A DNA stretch of 64,000 nucleotides, from contig NZ_GL985606.1 of NCBI RefSeq assembly GCF_000220835.1, positions 2,200,330 to 2,264,329 on the forward strand, written 5' to 3'. Under the pieces are notes generated by a model. It had not been told where the DNA came from and did no database searches. It worked only from the letters and a program-made list of their open reading frames with translations. The translations under genes were made by a program, and so were the position numbers. Positions 48,718 through 58,534 of this stretch are shown in pieces (positions within the stretch are counted from its first letter, which is position 1; each line of letters opens with the position of its first letter). This DNA comes from Actinomyces sp. oral taxon 448 str. F0400. Lineage in GTDB: Bacteria > Actinomycetota > Actinomycetes > Actinomycetales > Actinomycetaceae.

Positions 48718-49646
48718 GCGGGATCCTTGCTCAATTCTTCGGGGTCCGTACGGGGGACGCGATCGTCGGCGGTGACAGGGACGATAGGGGCGGGAGCCGG
48801 AACGTCGGAGGAGAAGACCATGTGCGTCGACCCGGGTACCGAGTCCACCCGCGAAACCCGTCCGACTTCGGGTCCCAGGAACCTGCGCGCCAGGACCGCG
48901 AAGGATCCGGGATCGCCGGTGGAGCGGAACTCGTGGCGCGGCGGGGCGGCGTCGGGATCGCGCAGCAGATCGCGCCGGGCCAGCTCGCGGTAGACGTCCT
49001 TGGCGGTTTCCTCACTCGAGGTCACCAGAGTCACATCCTGGCCCATCACGTAGGAGATCGGTCCGATGAGCAGCGGGTAGTGGGTGCATCCCAGAATGAG
49101 GGTGTCCACATCGGCTGCCTTGACGGGAGCCAGGTAGTCCTCAGCGGTGGCGAGCACCTGCGGACCGGTGGTCACCCCGCGCTCGGCCAGTTCGACGAAG
49201 CGTGGACAAGCCTCGGAGAAGAGCTCAACACCGGGGACGGCCTCGAGCGCATCGGCGTAGGCGCGCGAGTCGACGGTGCCCTGGGTGGCGATCAGACCGA
49301 TACGGCCGTTGCGGGTAACGCGGGCGGCCGCTCGAGCGGCGGGATGGATGACCTCGACGACGGGGACGCCCCTATCCTTGGTGTAGCGGCGCCGAGCGTC
49401 GTGCAGGACCGCCGCCGACGCGGTGTTGCAGGCGATGACGAGCATCTTGACGCCCGCATCGACGAGCTCGTCCATGACACCGAGCGCCAGAGAACGAACC
49501 TCGCTGACGCTCCTGGGGCCGTAGGGGCTATGGGCGGTGTCCCCGATGTAGAGGATCTGCTCGCCGGGCAGCTGGTCGAGCACGGCCCGTGCCACCGTCA
49601 GGCCTCCGACCCCGGAGTCGAACATCCCGATCGGCGCGTCATTCAC
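48714..49646 (-). CDS. murI: Glutamate racemase
   Basis: 310 residues, making D-glutamate for peptidoglycan. Both catalytic cysteines are present: [14 protein letters not shown] and [14 protein letters not shown]-terminal [20 protein letters not shown]. About 45 extra residues at the C-terminus (after about residue 265) have no counterpart in most MurI proteins. Confidence 0.95.
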   Translation of the reverse strand: MNDAPIGMFDSGVGGLTVARAVLDQLPGEQILYIGDTAHSPYGPRSVSEVRSLALGVMDELVDAGVKMLVIACNTASAAVLHDARRRYTKDRGVPVVEVIHPAARAAARVTRNGRIGLIATQGTVDSRAYADALEAVPGVELFSEACPRFVELAERGVTTGPQVLATAEDYLAPVKAADVDTLILGCTHYPLLIGPISYVMGQDVTLVTSSEETAKDVYRELARRDLLRDPDAAPPRHEFRSTGDPGSFAVLARRFLGPEVGRVSRVDSVPGSTHMVFSSDVPAPAPIVPVTADDRVPRTDPEELSKDPA

Positions 49647-49668
49647 GCACCTGAGACTAGGCGGCGGC

Positions 49669-50352
49669 TCAGCCGGAAAGCAGCACGGTTACCAGTGATT
49701 CCTGCCACCAGGTCAGCATGTCGTAGGACAGAGCGATACCGCGGCGCCAGCGGGCATCGTCGTTCTCGCTGCTCGGAGCCTCCTGCCAAGCAACGGCGTG
49801 GACGTCATCAGCAGCTTCGGGTCCGTCGATGTCCAACCGCTGCGCCAGCACGAGGCGCACGTCATTGAGGGCGCCGAGCCACTCCTGCTCGTGCCCGCGG
49901 ACGACGCGAACCGCGCCCCCGCCCCCGGTGGGCTCGAGCAGCTCGGCGATGGCGGCCTCCAGGCGCTCGTACTTCAGGGCGCGCAACCGCGAGCGGGTCA
50001 GATCCGCCACTTCGAGTGCGATGTCAGGATCCTCCGATGCGTCGGGCAGCAGCATGTCGAGGACGGGAGCGAGCGCCGGCGGGGTGGACGACGGCGGCCG
50101 GGGCTCGCGCGCCGGCGGCCGGGCCACCGGGCCCGGATCGAAGTCCAGGGCGGCCAGAACGTCGCCGTCGCGGGGACTCTCCCCCTTCCGCTGCCCGGAG
50201 TGCGGCGGAGCGGCGCTGCGAATGCCGCCCAGAGCGGACTCGTCCGCGGCCAGCAGCACGGCCACCTGCTCGAGCAGGCCCGCGAGGTACTCGCGCTCCC
50301 AGGTCTCCAACCGGCTCTCCCACCCGTCGGCCGCCTCGACGAAGCTTCGCAT
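49669..50352 (-). CDS. DUF2017 family protein
   Basis: 227-residue helical actinobacterial protein of unknown function. Family features: [16 protein letters not shown] at the start, [24 protein letters not shown] in the middle, and the end [14 protein letters not shown] then [15 protein letters not shown] Pro/Arg insert of about 45 residues (about 50-95) is unusual. The start overlaps clpS by one base (TGATG), a pairing known across actinobacteria, which suggests a link to ClpS. Confidence 0.87.
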   Translation of the reverse strand: MRSFVEAADGWESRLETWEREYLAGLLEQVAVLLAADESALGGIRSAAPPHSGQRKGESPRDGDVLAALDFDPGPVARPPAREPRPPSSTPPALAPVLDMLLPDASEDPDIALEVADLTRSRLRALKYERLEAAIAELLEPTGGGGAVRVVRGHEQEWLGALNDVRLVLAQRLDIDGPEAADDVHAVAWQEAPSSENDDARWRRGIALSYDMLTWWQESLVTVLLSG

Positions 50353-50669
50353 CAGGGATTGTCCCCGTGCTCGTCGCAGTCATCGGCAACCGGTTCGAGG
50401 GTAGCGCGCAGGCCGTAGGAGTGCATGGCGGTGACGTCGACCTCCATGCGCTCGCGCGCGCCGGAGGACACGGTGGCGCGCCCGGTGGTGTGCACCTGCA
50501 TCATGCGGCTTCGCGCCAGGGGCAGGGAGAAGTGGAAGTAGGAGTGGAAGACCCAGGTGACGTAATCCATAGTGTTGACCGGATCGTCATGGACGACCGT
50601 GCGCCACAGGGACTGGGAGACGGTGCGCGCGCGCTCCCCGACGTCGGGCTCGACGACATGTGCACTCAT
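50352..50669 (-). CDS. clpS: ATP-dependent Clp protease adaptor ClpS
   Basis: 105 residues; delivers N-degron substrates to ClpC/ClpP. WRTVVHDDPVNTMDYVTWVFHSYFHFSLPLARSRMMQVHTTGRATV is the canonical fold with the Asp-Asp of the N-degron pocket. ATG 50669 follows GGGG by a few bases; the open frame to 50768 is not needed. Divergent from pncB. Confidence 0.93.
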   Translation of the reverse strand: MSAHVVEPDVGERARTVSQSLWRTVVHDDPVNTMDYVTWVFHSYFHFSLPLARSRMMQVHTTGRATVSSGARERMEVDVTAMHSYGLRATLEPVADDCDEHGDNP

Positions 50670-50750
50670 GTGCCCCAGCCTAGCGGCCGGAATGAATGCT
50701 GTGGTCCAGGCGCCGTGTGCTGATCCGGTTTCCAGGATAGCTTGGGAGTC

Positions 50751-52145
50751 ATGACACCTACGCAGCACGCCGCGCTCGACCCGACAAGCCCCTCCACCTC
50801 CCTACTGACCGACATGTACGAGCTCACCATGCTCCAGGGGGCTCTTCACTCGGGAGCCGCCGAGCGCGCGAGCGTCTTCGAACTGTTCGGGCGGCGTCTG
50901 CCCTCCTCCCGGCGTTTCGGAGTCGTCGCGGGCACGGGCCGCCTCCTGGAGGCCATCGAGGAGTTCGTCTTCACCGGCGCCCAGATCGACTTCCTGCGCA
51001 CCGCCGGCATCGTGGATGACACGACGCTGGACTACCTGCGCGAATACCGATTCTCGGGCACGATCCGCGGGTACGCCGAGGGCGAGTGCTACTTCTCCGG
51101 CTCCCCCCTGCTGACCGTCGAGGGCACCTTCGCCGAGGCCTGCATCCTGGAGACTCTAGCCCTGTCGATCTACAACCACGACTGCGCCGTCGCCTCGGCG
51201 GCTTCGCGCATGACGATCGCCGCGCACGGGAGGCCCTGTGTGGACTTCGGCGCCCGACGCGCCCACGAGCGGGCGGCGGTCGCGGCGGCCCGCGCGGCCG
51301 TCGTCGGCGGCTTCGTCGCCACCAGCGATCTTGAAGCGGGCATGCGCTATGGGATCCCCACGGTGGGGACTTCGGCGCACTCCTTCACCCTGCTGCACGA
51401 TTCGGAGGAGGACGCCTTCACAGCCCAGGTCGCCAGCCTCGGCCCGAGCACCACGATCCTGGTCGACACCTATGACATCGCCCGCGGCGTGGAACGGGCC
51501 GTCAAGGCAGCCCGGGGCGCCGGCGGCGAACTCGGGGCCGTGCGACTGGATTCCGGCGACCTGGTCGCCGAGGCCTTCAAGGTGCGCGCCCAGCTCGACG
51601 CCCTGGGCGCCACGACGACGAGGATCACGGTGACCAACGACCTGGACGAATACGCGATCGCCGGACTGGGCGCCGCCCCGGTGGACTCCTACGGGGTGGG
51701 CACCAAGCTCGTCACCGGCTCGGGACGCCCGACGGCGGAGCTGGTCTACAAGCTCGTCGAACGGGAGGGGACCGACGGCGTCATGCAGGAGGTCGCCAAG
51801 TTCTCCGAGGGGGGCAAGGCCACCGTCGGCGGGCGCAAGTGGGCGGGACGGGTCCTGGACACCGCGGGGACCGCCACCGAGGAGCTGGTCCTCTCAGCCC
51901 GCGAGCAGGGGGAGGCGCTGGGCGCCTTGAAGCGGGAGGGAGGGCGCCCCCTCCAGGTCGAGCTCGTGCGCGACGGCGAGGTCGTTGAGGAGCACCGCGG
52001 ACCGCGGGCGCTCACCGCCGCGGCCGAACGCCACCGGGCGGCACGGGCAGAGCTTCCCTACGACGCCTGGAGACTCAGCGAGGGCGAGCCCGCCGTGCCG
52101 ACCCGTCACCTCGAGCTCGACGGCCGCACCGCACTGCGTGAATGA
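50751..52145 (+). CDS. pncB: Nicotinate phosphoribosyltransferase
   Basis: 464-residue NAD-salvage enzyme joining nicotinate and PRPP. TDMYELTMLQGALHSG at the start, DFGARRAHERAAVAAARAAVVGGF, ILVDTYDIARGVERA and RLDSGDL (active site) are intact. GGGAG precedes ATG 50751. The clpS-pncB divergent pair is conserved in actinobacteria. Confidence 0.95.
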   Translation: MTPTQHAALDPTSPSTSLLTDMYELTMLQGALHSGAAERASVFELFGRRLPSSRRFGVVAGTGRLLEAIEEFVFTGAQIDFLRTAGIVDDTTLDYLREYRFSGTIRGYAEGECYFSGSPLLTVEGTFAEACILETLALSIYNHDCAVASAASRMTIAAHGRPCVDFGARRAHERAAVAAARAAVVGGFVATSDLEAGMRYGIPTVGTSAHSFTLLHDSEEDAFTAQVASLGPSTTILVDTYDIARGVERAVKAARGAGGELGAVRLDSGDLVAEAFKVRAQLDALGATTTRITVTNDLDEYAIAGLGAAPVDSYGVGTKLVTGSGRPTAELVYKLVEREGTDGVMQEVAKFSEGGKATVGGRKWAGRVLDTAGTATEELVLSAREQGEALGALKREGGRPLQVELVRDGEVVEEHRGPRALTAAAERHRAARAELPYDAWRLSEGEPAVPTRHLELDGRTALRE

Positions 52146-52395
52146 TGCTCCTGCGCCCCGCCAGGCACGACGCCCCCGCATCGGACGCTGAGCGCGGGGA
52201 CCGATCCATATATCTTCCCCGCCCCTCGGCGTACCCGGCCATTCGGGATCCTTCTCTCCCGCAAGACGACACGTGATGAGCTCCGGAATCGCATTCACCA
52301 TCAGCATCGCCCCGCGCACGATCGCGCGCCCCGCTCCCGCGACGCGTCGTGGCCCGCGACGGCCGTACGACGTCGTCGCCCGACCCCGGTAACCC

Positions 52396-54213
52396 TCACC
52401 GCTTCCCGACGAACCAGCGCCTGAGGGTGTTGACCCGTCTCTCGATCTCTTCGGTGGAGGCTCGCGCCACCTCGGGTCCGCCGCACACGCGGCGCAGGTC
52501 GTTGTGGACGACGCCATGGGGCTGGCCGGAGCGGCGCGCCCAAGCGGCCACGAGCCGGGAGAGCTCCTTGCGGGCCGACGCCCGGCGCCGGGCATCATCG
52601 ATCCCGGAGTCGTCCCGGCGCTGGGCGGCCGCGGCGGCCCGGCGCTCGCGGGCCTCGACCTGCTTGTCCTGGCGCTGGCGCAGCAGGGCGGTGACCTGCT
52701 CGGGCTCGAGCAGGCCGGGCAGACCCAGGTACTCCTGCTCCTCAATGCTGCCCACCACAGCGCCGGTGCCGAACTCACCGCCATCGAAAAGCACACGATC
52801 GAACTCGGCAGTGGAATCCATCGCCTCGAAGGCGCCGAGAAGATCGTCGCTGGCCCGCTCCTCCTCATTGGCCTCAGCGATGAGTCGATCCTCGGGGCCG
52901 GCGAACAGACGATCCCTCTCAGAGCGGGGCCGGCCCAGAACATGGTCGCGAGCGAGCTCCACCTCGTTGGCCATCTCCAGCAGAGGGGTCACCGAGGGCA
53001 GGAAAACGCTGGCGGTCTCACCCCTGGCGCGTGAACGCACGAAGCGTCCGACCGCCTGGGCGAAGAACAGCGGCGTGGAAGTCGAGGTGGCGTAGACGCC
53101 GACAGCGAGGCGGGGCACGTCGACGCCCTCGGAGACCATGCGCACGGCCACCATCCAGCGGTCCCGGCCGGCCGAGAAGGTCTCGATGCGGCTGGAAGCG
53201 CCGGTGTCATCGGACAGGACGACGGTGGCGGCCTCGCCGGTAATGGCCCGCAATCGCCCCGCGTAAGCACGGGCCGAGCCCTGGTCGGAGGCGATGACCA
53301 GGCCTCCGGCGTCGGGCATCTGGCGGCGCACCTCGCTCAGCCTCTGGTCGGCGGCGGCCAGAACCGCGGGGATCCACTCGCCCTCCGGGTCGAGAGCGGT
53401 GCGCCAGGCCTGGGTCTGAAGATCCTTGGTCAGCGGCTCGCCCAGCCGGGCGGCGACTTCATCGCCGGTTCTGGTACGCCAGCGCATTCGGCCGGAGTAG
53501 GTCATGAACATCACCGGGCGCACGACCCCGTCGCGCAGGGCGTCGGCGTAGTCGTAGGAGTAGTCGGCCCGTGAGCGCCTGACTCCGCCGGCCTCCTCGA
53601 CGTAGCGCACGAAGGGTATGGGCGACTCGTCGGAGCGGAAAGGTGTGCCGGTTAGCGCGAGCCTGCGGCGCGCCGGTGCGAAGGCCTCCCGCATAGCGTC
53701 ACCCCAGCTGCGCGCGTCCCCGCCGTGGTGGATCTCGTCGAGGACCACTAGGGTGCGGGTGGCGTCGGTGCGAGCGCGGTGAAGGGCGGCGTTGGCGGCG
53801 ACCTGCGCGTAGGTCAGGGCGACGCCGTCGAAATGGGAGCCCAGCACCCCCTGGGAGTTGACGTAGGAGGGATCCAGACGGATGCCCACGCGGGCCGCGG
53901 CCTCGGCCCATTGGTACTTCAGGTGCTCAGTGGGGCATACGACGGTGACCTGGTGAACATCACCGGCGGCGAGTAGTTCGGTGGCCACGCGCAAGGCGAA
54001 CGTCGTTTTGCCCGCACCGGGCGTGGCCACGGCGAGGAAGTCCTCGGGCATGTCGGTCATGTACGTCTTCAGCGCGGCCGCCTGCCAGGCGCGCAACGAC
54101 CCCGATGTTCCCCAGGCGGCGCGCTGCGGGTACGCGGGCGAGAGGCTCTCAGCGGCGAAGATGGAGGGTTGAGTCGGATTGTGCCGGCCCTGGGAACCTC
54201 GTGCCGGATTCAC
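52396..54213 (-). CDS. DEAD/DEAH-box helicase, DUF3039-linked
   Basis: 605-residue superfamily 2 helicase of the RadD/XPB-like type. Q-like region RAWQAAALKTYM, Walker A ATPGAGKTTFAL, motif II LVVLDEIHHGGDARSW, motif III LTGTPFRSDESP, motif VI QAVGRFVRSRARG. The C-terminal 150 residues are acidic then Arg/Gln/Ala-rich helical. GTG 54213 overlaps the DUF3039 stop as GTGA, so the two are coupled; the pair is widespread in actinobacteria. Role in DNA or RNA metabolism is not known. Confidence 0.88.
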   Translation of the reverse strand: MNPARGSQGRHNPTQPSIFAAESLSPAYPQRAAWGTSGSLRAWQAAALKTYMTDMPEDFLAVATPGAGKTTFALRVATELLAAGDVHQVTVVCPTEHLKYQWAEAAARVGIRLDPSYVNSQGVLGSHFDGVALTYAQVAANAALHRARTDATRTLVVLDEIHHGGDARSWGDAMREAFAPARRRLALTGTPFRSDESPIPFVRYVEEAGGVRRSRADYSYDYADALRDGVVRPVMFMTYSGRMRWRTRTGDEVAARLGEPLTKDLQTQAWRTALDPEGEWIPAVLAAADQRLSEVRRQMPDAGGLVIASDQGSARAYAGRLRAITGEAATVVLSDDTGASSRIETFSAGRDRWMVAVRMVSEGVDVPRLAVGVYATSTSTPLFFAQAVGRFVRSRARGETASVFLPSVTPLLEMANEVELARDHVLGRPRSERDRLFAGPEDRLIAEANEEERASDDLLGAFEAMDSTAEFDRVLFDGGEFGTGAVVGSIEEQEYLGLPGLLEPEQVTALLRQRQDKQVEARERRAAAAAQRRDDSGIDDARRRASARKELSRLVAAWARRSGQPHGVVHNDLRRVCGGPEVARASTEEIERRVNTLRRWFVGKR

Positions 54214-54590
54214 CGACCGCCCCGCGAGAAGGGCAGGCGCGGGAAGCGGCGACCGCCCCCGCCGGAACCATCGTCCCCGCTGGAACGCATCTCCTCGTAG
54301 ATCTGCTTGCAGGTCGGGCACACGGGATACTTCGACGGGTCCCGCCCCGGAGTCCACACCTTGCCGCACAGGGCGACGACGGGGCGCCCCGTCGTCGCGG
54401 CCGCTGCGATCCTGTCCTTGCGCACATAGTGCGCGAAGCGGTCGGCGTCGCCGTCGTCGGTGGACTGGAGCTCCTCGCGCTCGAGCACGGCCGTGCCCAC
54501 GGACCGGCCGGGCTCGGCGGCGGGGTCGCTAGGGGCCACAGGACCCGCCGGGTCGTCGGCGGCGCGCGGCCTGAGGAGGTACTGACGCAT
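54210..54590 (-). CDS. DUF3039 family zinc-ribbon protein
   Basis: 126-residue protein with DADRFAHYVRKDRIAAAATTGRPVVALCGKVWTPGRDPSKYPVCPTCKQIYEEM: a Cys and a CxxC spaced like a zinc ribbon, preceded by a His. Gly/Arg tail. Family of unknown function. First gene of the pair with the helicase. Confidence 0.87.
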   Translation of the reverse strand: MRQYLLRPRAADDPAGPVAPSDPAAEPGRSVGTAVLEREELQSTDDGDADRFAHYVRKDRIAAAATTGRPVVALCGKVWTPGRDPSKYPVCPTCKQIYEEMRSSGDDGSGGGGRRFPRLPFSRGGR

Positions 54591-54684
54591 GCGGTCAGTG
54601 TAGGACGCCGTGCCTCACCGGAGTCGCGAGGCGCGTGTGCGAAGGCTCTCGCCGCGCCGAACGCTCCCGGAAGCGCCCTGCCGC

Positions 54685-54717
54685 CCCGTCCGAAAAGCGC
54701 CCCGTAATCCGGACGGG
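54685..54717 (-). terminator. Hairpin after ABC exporter permease
   Basis: CCCGTCCG and CGGACGGG pair over 8 bases around a 17-base loop, starting 29 bases beyond the permease stop. Confidence 0.4.
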
Positions 54718-54745
54718 ACCGGCCCGGGCTACGGTCAGCGGGTCT

Positions 54746-56503
54746 CTAGCGGGTCTCGGCGTGGCCGGGCCAGGAGCGCACGGTGGTGAGCACCGAGAGC
54801 CAGCGCCGGTCCAGCGTACGGCCGCCGACGACCACACCCGCCCAGGCGAGCCCGGCGCCCCACAGGACACCGACGATCAGAAGCGCCCAGCCCCACTGCC
54901 AAGCTCCCAGGAGCATGAGGGCGCAGATCCCGGCGACAACCGGCAGCGCGAGCACGGCGACGGCCAGGAACCCGATCATCTGAACCAAGGAGGCCACCAG
55001 GGTCATGCCCGAGGTCCGCGACTTCAGCGGGCTCGCCCCCGGTGCGGTGACCTCGTAGGGCATGATCGCCCCCATGACGCTGGACCAGGCCAGCGCGGCG
55101 CCGTAGAGCCCCAGCTGCGCCCCGACGACGGCCGGCACGATGTCCCAACGACCGGTCCACGCGCCGAAGCCGATGGTGATGACCGCGATGAGGGGCAGCT
55201 GCCACAGGGCCGCCGCACTCACTCGCCCCAGCCGGTCGTCACGGCCGCGCACTCCGGCACTCAGGTGCATCCACTGGGCAGTGGAGTCATAGCCCAGGTC
55301 GTCGTGGATTCCCCATCCGGACACCAGGGCGACGAAGACCGGCACACCCAGCAGACCCGCCGGGGCCCGGCCGAGCGCCATGCTGGCCGGGGCCGTCTCG
55401 AAGCCGACCTCGCCCTGACCGCCCCCCGGGAGGCCGTGCCGAGCATTGAGCACCATCACAGTACCGAGGACGAGTACGACGAATATGCTGGAGACCGCCA
55501 GCACCAGGTAGCGCGGGTCGGTGCGCCAGTAGCGCAAGCACCGCGCCGTGATCGCGGCGGCTGGCGAGGGCAGCGACCGTGAGAGTCGCCGATGCCATGG
55601 CAGAGGGGTCACCGGTTCTGGGACGGACGCGCTCTCCCCGCTCCCGCGATCCCGGACACCCGTTGAACGCCTCGGGCGACCGCTTCGGCCGATGACTCGG
55701 CCGCCCCCGGACATGACGCGCCCCACAATCCTGCCCCACGCAGGGGCCAGCGCAATCGGAGAAGCCAGGGCGCCCAGAGTCAGGACCAGTGCCTGGACTG
55801 CCTGTCCCCGAGCGAGACAGCCCGGTGCTGCGAAGGCCCAGCCGAAGGGGCTCAGGGAGAGCACCCGGCCGATCGTCATCAACCCGGCGGTGCCGGGCTC
55901 CTCGGCGCGCGCGGCGACAAGGTTAACCGCACTCGGCAGGAGGCCTGCCCCGATGACGACCACCCCGCCCACGGCTCCGACGATATCGCGGCTTCGGCGC
56001 GAGGCCGACGCGCCGGAGCCGATCACGACGACGCGGGAGAGCAGCACGCACGTCGCCAGAGCGGCCGGAGCCAGGAGGAGAGCGAGCCCGGCGGCGCCCC
56101 AGCGTCCGCCCAGCGCCCACACCAGCGCGGGCAGGAGGAAGCAGACGGCCGTGACGATGCCGGGGATCCCGGCGGCCCCGGCCACGGCGAGCCCGCACGC
56201 CAATGACCGCGAGGGCGCGATCCATACAGCGAGCGCCCGGGGGTCGAGCGTCGAGTCGACACCTGTGAGAAGGAGCGGCACCAGGGCCCATCCGAGCACC
56301 GTCAGCGCCCCCAGCCCGCCGATGGCGGTCGCCGCCACGGCCGTCGACTCGTGCAGGCCGAACGCGACCGCCGCCGCGACCATCGTGATGATCGCGCCGG
56401 CGGCCCAGGCGGCGCCGATCACGGCGGCCACCATGATCCAGACACTACGACGCAGGGCGTTGAAGGTCAGCCTCCACCTCAGACGGATGAGGGTCGCAAC
56501 CAC
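54746..56503 (-). CDS. ABC exporter permease, large two-half membrane protein
   Basis: 585-residue integral membrane protein with about 12 hydrophobic segments in two halves, separated by an Arg/Ser/Pro-rich cytosolic loop (about residues 275-340). GTG 56503 is chosen because GGAGG lies 7 bases before it; it overlaps the ATPase end by 25 bases. I recognise only a general ABC-2-like exporter pattern. It pairs with the adjacent ATPase; substrate unknown. Confidence 0.72.
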   Translation of the reverse strand: MVATLIRLRWRLTFNALRRSVWIMVAAVIGAAWAAGAIITMVAAAVAFGLHESTAVAATAIGGLGALTVLGWALVPLLLTGVDSTLDPRALAVWIAPSRSLACGLAVAGAAGIPGIVTAVCFLLPALVWALGGRWGAAGLALLLAPAALATCVLLSRVVVIGSGASASRRSRDIVGAVGGVVVIGAGLLPSAVNLVAARAEEPGTAGLMTIGRVLSLSPFGWAFAAPGCLARGQAVQALVLTLGALASPIALAPAWGRIVGRVMSGGGRVIGRSGRPRRSTGVRDRGSGESASVPEPVTPLPWHRRLSRSLPSPAAAITARCLRYWRTDPRYLVLAVSSIFVVLVLGTVMVLNARHGLPGGGQGEVGFETAPASMALGRAPAGLLGVPVFVALVSGWGIHDDLGYDSTAQWMHLSAGVRGRDDRLGRVSAAALWQLPLIAVITIGFGAWTGRWDIVPAVVGAQLGLYGAALAWSSVMGAIMPYEVTAPGASPLKSRTSGMTLVASLVQMIGFLAVAVLALPVVAGICALMLLGAWQWGWALLIVGVLWGAGLAWAGVVVGGRTLDRRWLSVLTTVRSWPGHAETR

Positions 56504-57279
56504 GACAGGTCCTCCTTCGCCTCCGGCGCCCCGACCAGCTGAGTGAAGCGCTCCTCCAGGTCCATGCCCGCGGCGACCTGGGCGGTGGTGCCCGCGGCCA
56601 CGACCCGGCCGACGTCGATAATGGCCACGTGAGTGCACAGGCGCTGCACGGTCGTCATAACATGGCTGGAGATGATGACGGTGCCGCCGTCGGCGGCGAA
56701 GTCGGTGAGGATCGCCTGGATCACCCGGGCGGAGACCGGGTCGACAGCTTCGAAGGGCTCGTCCAGGACGAGCACGCTCGGCGAGTGGATGAGGGCGCAG
56801 GCGAGGTTAACCTTCTTACGCATGCCGGCGGAGTAATCGGCGACGAGCGCACGGCCGGCACCGCCGAGATCCAGGACGTGGAGGAGCTGGGTGGCGCGGG
56901 CGACGACGACATCGCGCTCCAGGCCGCGCAGCAGACCGGCGTAGGTGATCAGCTCGAGTCCGGTGAGGCGGTCGAAGGTGCGCAGCCCGTCGGGAAGGAC
57001 GCCGAGCCGCGCTTTGGCGACGCCCGGCCGGGCCCACACGTCGGTGCCGTGGACCGCGGCGCGGCCGGCGTCGGGAACCAGCAGCCCGGTGGCCATGGAT
57101 AGAGTCGTGGTCTTGCCCGCCCCATTGGGACCGACCATGCCGTAGATGGAACCGGTGGGAACGGTCAGGGAAAGCATATTGACGGCGATCTTCTGACCGA
57201 AGGCCTTGCATAGGCCTTGCAGAGCGAGTGCCGGAGAGGCATCCTCCGACCTCCGAGGCGGAAAGCGAATGTCATCCAT
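56479..57279 (-). CDS. ABC transporter ATP-binding protein
   Basis: 266 residues of the ABC-2/DrrA-like exporter type: Walker A VGPNGAGKTT, signature-like YSAGMRKKVNLACALI (LSGG replaced by YSAG), Walker B VLVLDEPFEAVDP, and His of SSHVMTTV. The YSAG signature is a common variant in this subfamily. Cotranscribed with the permease. Confidence 0.92.
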   Translation of the reverse strand: MDDIRFPPRRSEDASPALALQGLCKAFGQKIAVNMLSLTVPTGSIYGMVGPNGAGKTTTLSMATGLLVPDAGRAAVHGTDVWARPGVAKARLGVLPDGLRTFDRLTGLELITYAGLLRGLERDVVVARATQLLHVLDLGGAGRALVADYSAGMRKKVNLACALIHSPSVLVLDEPFEAVDPVSARVIQAILTDFAADGGTVIISSHVMTTVQRLCTHVAIIDVGRVVAAGTTAQVAAGMDLEERFTQLVGAPEAKEDLSWLRPSSV

Positions 57280-57444
57280 GCCGGCGAGGCTATGAACACA
57301 GTCTCCTCCGGCGCCTCCTGCTCGGGGATGAACCGTTCGGGAAGGCGGTCATCCGTCGAGCTCACCGCCGCGCCTCCGTCCGGGAAGTCGAAAGGCCAGC
57401 CGCCCGCTCGGCCGACGTCGGTGCCGCTCACGACGAGATGACGA

Positions 57445-57475
57445 AGGCGCGCCACCCGCTGGAGGTGACGCGCCT
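57445..57475 (-). terminator. Terminator of HU gene
   Basis: 12-base-pair stem (one wobble) between 57445-57456 and 57464-57475, 7-base loop, about 50 bases beyond the hupB stop on the minus strand. Confidence 0.7.
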
Positions 57476-57525
57476 TGACGTCCATGGTCTGCCGCGCTCA
57501 GCGGCACCGGGTCCTCATGCCGGGG

Positions 57526-57807
57526 TCACTTGGCGACGGCCTTCTTCAGGGCGGAGCCAACGGTCAGCTTGACGCCGTAACCGGCGGGGATCTGGATCTC
57601 CTCGCCAGTGCGGGGGTTGCGACCCGTACGAGCGGCTCGCTCGACGCGCTCCACACCCATCAGGCCGGTGATCTTGACGGCCTCGCCCTTGGCGACGTTC
57701 TCGACGAGAACCTCCTGGAAGGCGCCCAGGAAGTCATCGGCCTGAACCTTGGTAAGTCCGGCCTTCTCGGCGATGGCGGCGATGAGCTCAGTGCGGTTAA
57801 CGGACAT
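57526..57807 (-). CDS. hup: DNA-binding protein HU
   Basis: 93-residue nucleoid protein. MSVNRTELIAAIAEKAGLTK, the dimer core, and the DNA-binding arm RTGRNPRTGEEIQIPAGYGV (with the Pro that intercalates) are typical. It lacks the long Lys-rich tail of mycobacterial HupB. GAGAGG lies 8 bases before ATG 57807. The 288-base upstream spacer contains the ssrA terminator. Confidence 0.95.
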   Translation of the reverse strand: MSVNRTELIAAIAEKAGLTKVQADDFLGAFQEVLVENVAKGEAVKITGLMGVERVERAARTGRNPRTGEEIQIPAGYGVKLTVGSALKKAVAK

Positions 57808-58047
57808 GTATCTGCCTCTCGGTGGTTGGTGGACACCAGGTGCGGTGCCGTTGGCGGCAACGCTATGCATAAACGGGCCGTTTTGTCAGATATGACGGCG
57901 TTTCTCGCGGCGTGGCGCGGTCGTTTGTGATCTATAGCGACCTCGTTCGTCACATGAGCCACATTCGCCACGGTAATCGGGTACGGTCGCGCCATCCCGA
58001 GTGATCACCCTCCCCGAGTGGGGACGACCGACACCCGGCGAAGACGG

Positions 58048-58091
58048 CCGGAGCCCTGGGGCCACGAGATTTCGTGGCCCCAGGGCTCCGG
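58048..58091 (-). terminator. Very strong terminator of ssrA
   Basis: A perfect 20-base-pair stem with a 4-base loop (58048-58067 with 58072-58091), beginning 4 bases beyond the mature tmRNA end. No U-tract. Confidence 0.85.
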
Positions 58092-58095
58092 AACG

Positions 58096-58463
58096 TGGAG
58101 ATGGGGGGAATCGAACCCCCGTCCGACGGTGGTGCAACAGGACTTCTCCGGGTGCAGTCCGCTCACGAGTTTCTCAGCCCCGGCATCTCACGCGGACAAG
58201 GACACCGACGGGCTCAGCTGCCTGCATGTTCCAAGGCCCCCGACAGCGAAGGACCTCAGCAGTGGCTTCCTGGATGACGCCAGGAACCGGGGCGGAAGCG
58301 CTCCCCGGGCTGACGGACCTCGGAGCTCGCTCAGGCGGCGAGGGCGAAGTCGGTGCGAGTGTTATCGGCACCTATTGGTTCGCACAGAGCGTTAACGAGA
58401 TGACTGCGCGTCCTCGACCCGCTTCTCCTGAACCCACGACCGTCGTCGAAACCGATCATCCCC
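58096..58463 (-). ncRNA. ssrA: Transfer-messenger RNA (tmRNA)
   Basis: 368 bases, one-piece tmRNA. The 5' end GGGGATGATCGGTTTCGAC and the 3' end with T-arm GGGTTCGATTCCCCCCATCTCCA form the tRNA-Ala-like acceptor (7 pairs). The tag frame at 58331-58369 reads ADNTRTDFALAA then TGA. CCA is not encoded. Works with SmpB, 1.3 kb away, to rescue stalled ribosomes. Confidence 0.97.
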
Positions 58464-58509
58464 TGTGGAGTTGCCAGTTGTCACCGGCGAACCAGAAGGC
58501 CACCGGTAC

Positions 58510-58529
58510 CTGTCCGCATGCGGACAGGA
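58510..58529. promoter_or_regulatory. Perfect 20-base palindrome at the ssrA start
   Basis: CCTGTCCGCATGCGGACAGG, a perfect dyad, 47 bases before the mature tmRNA 5' end. It could bind a dimeric regulator or form a hairpin in the tmRNA precursor. Confidence 0.55.
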
Positions 58530-58534
58530 AGTGA

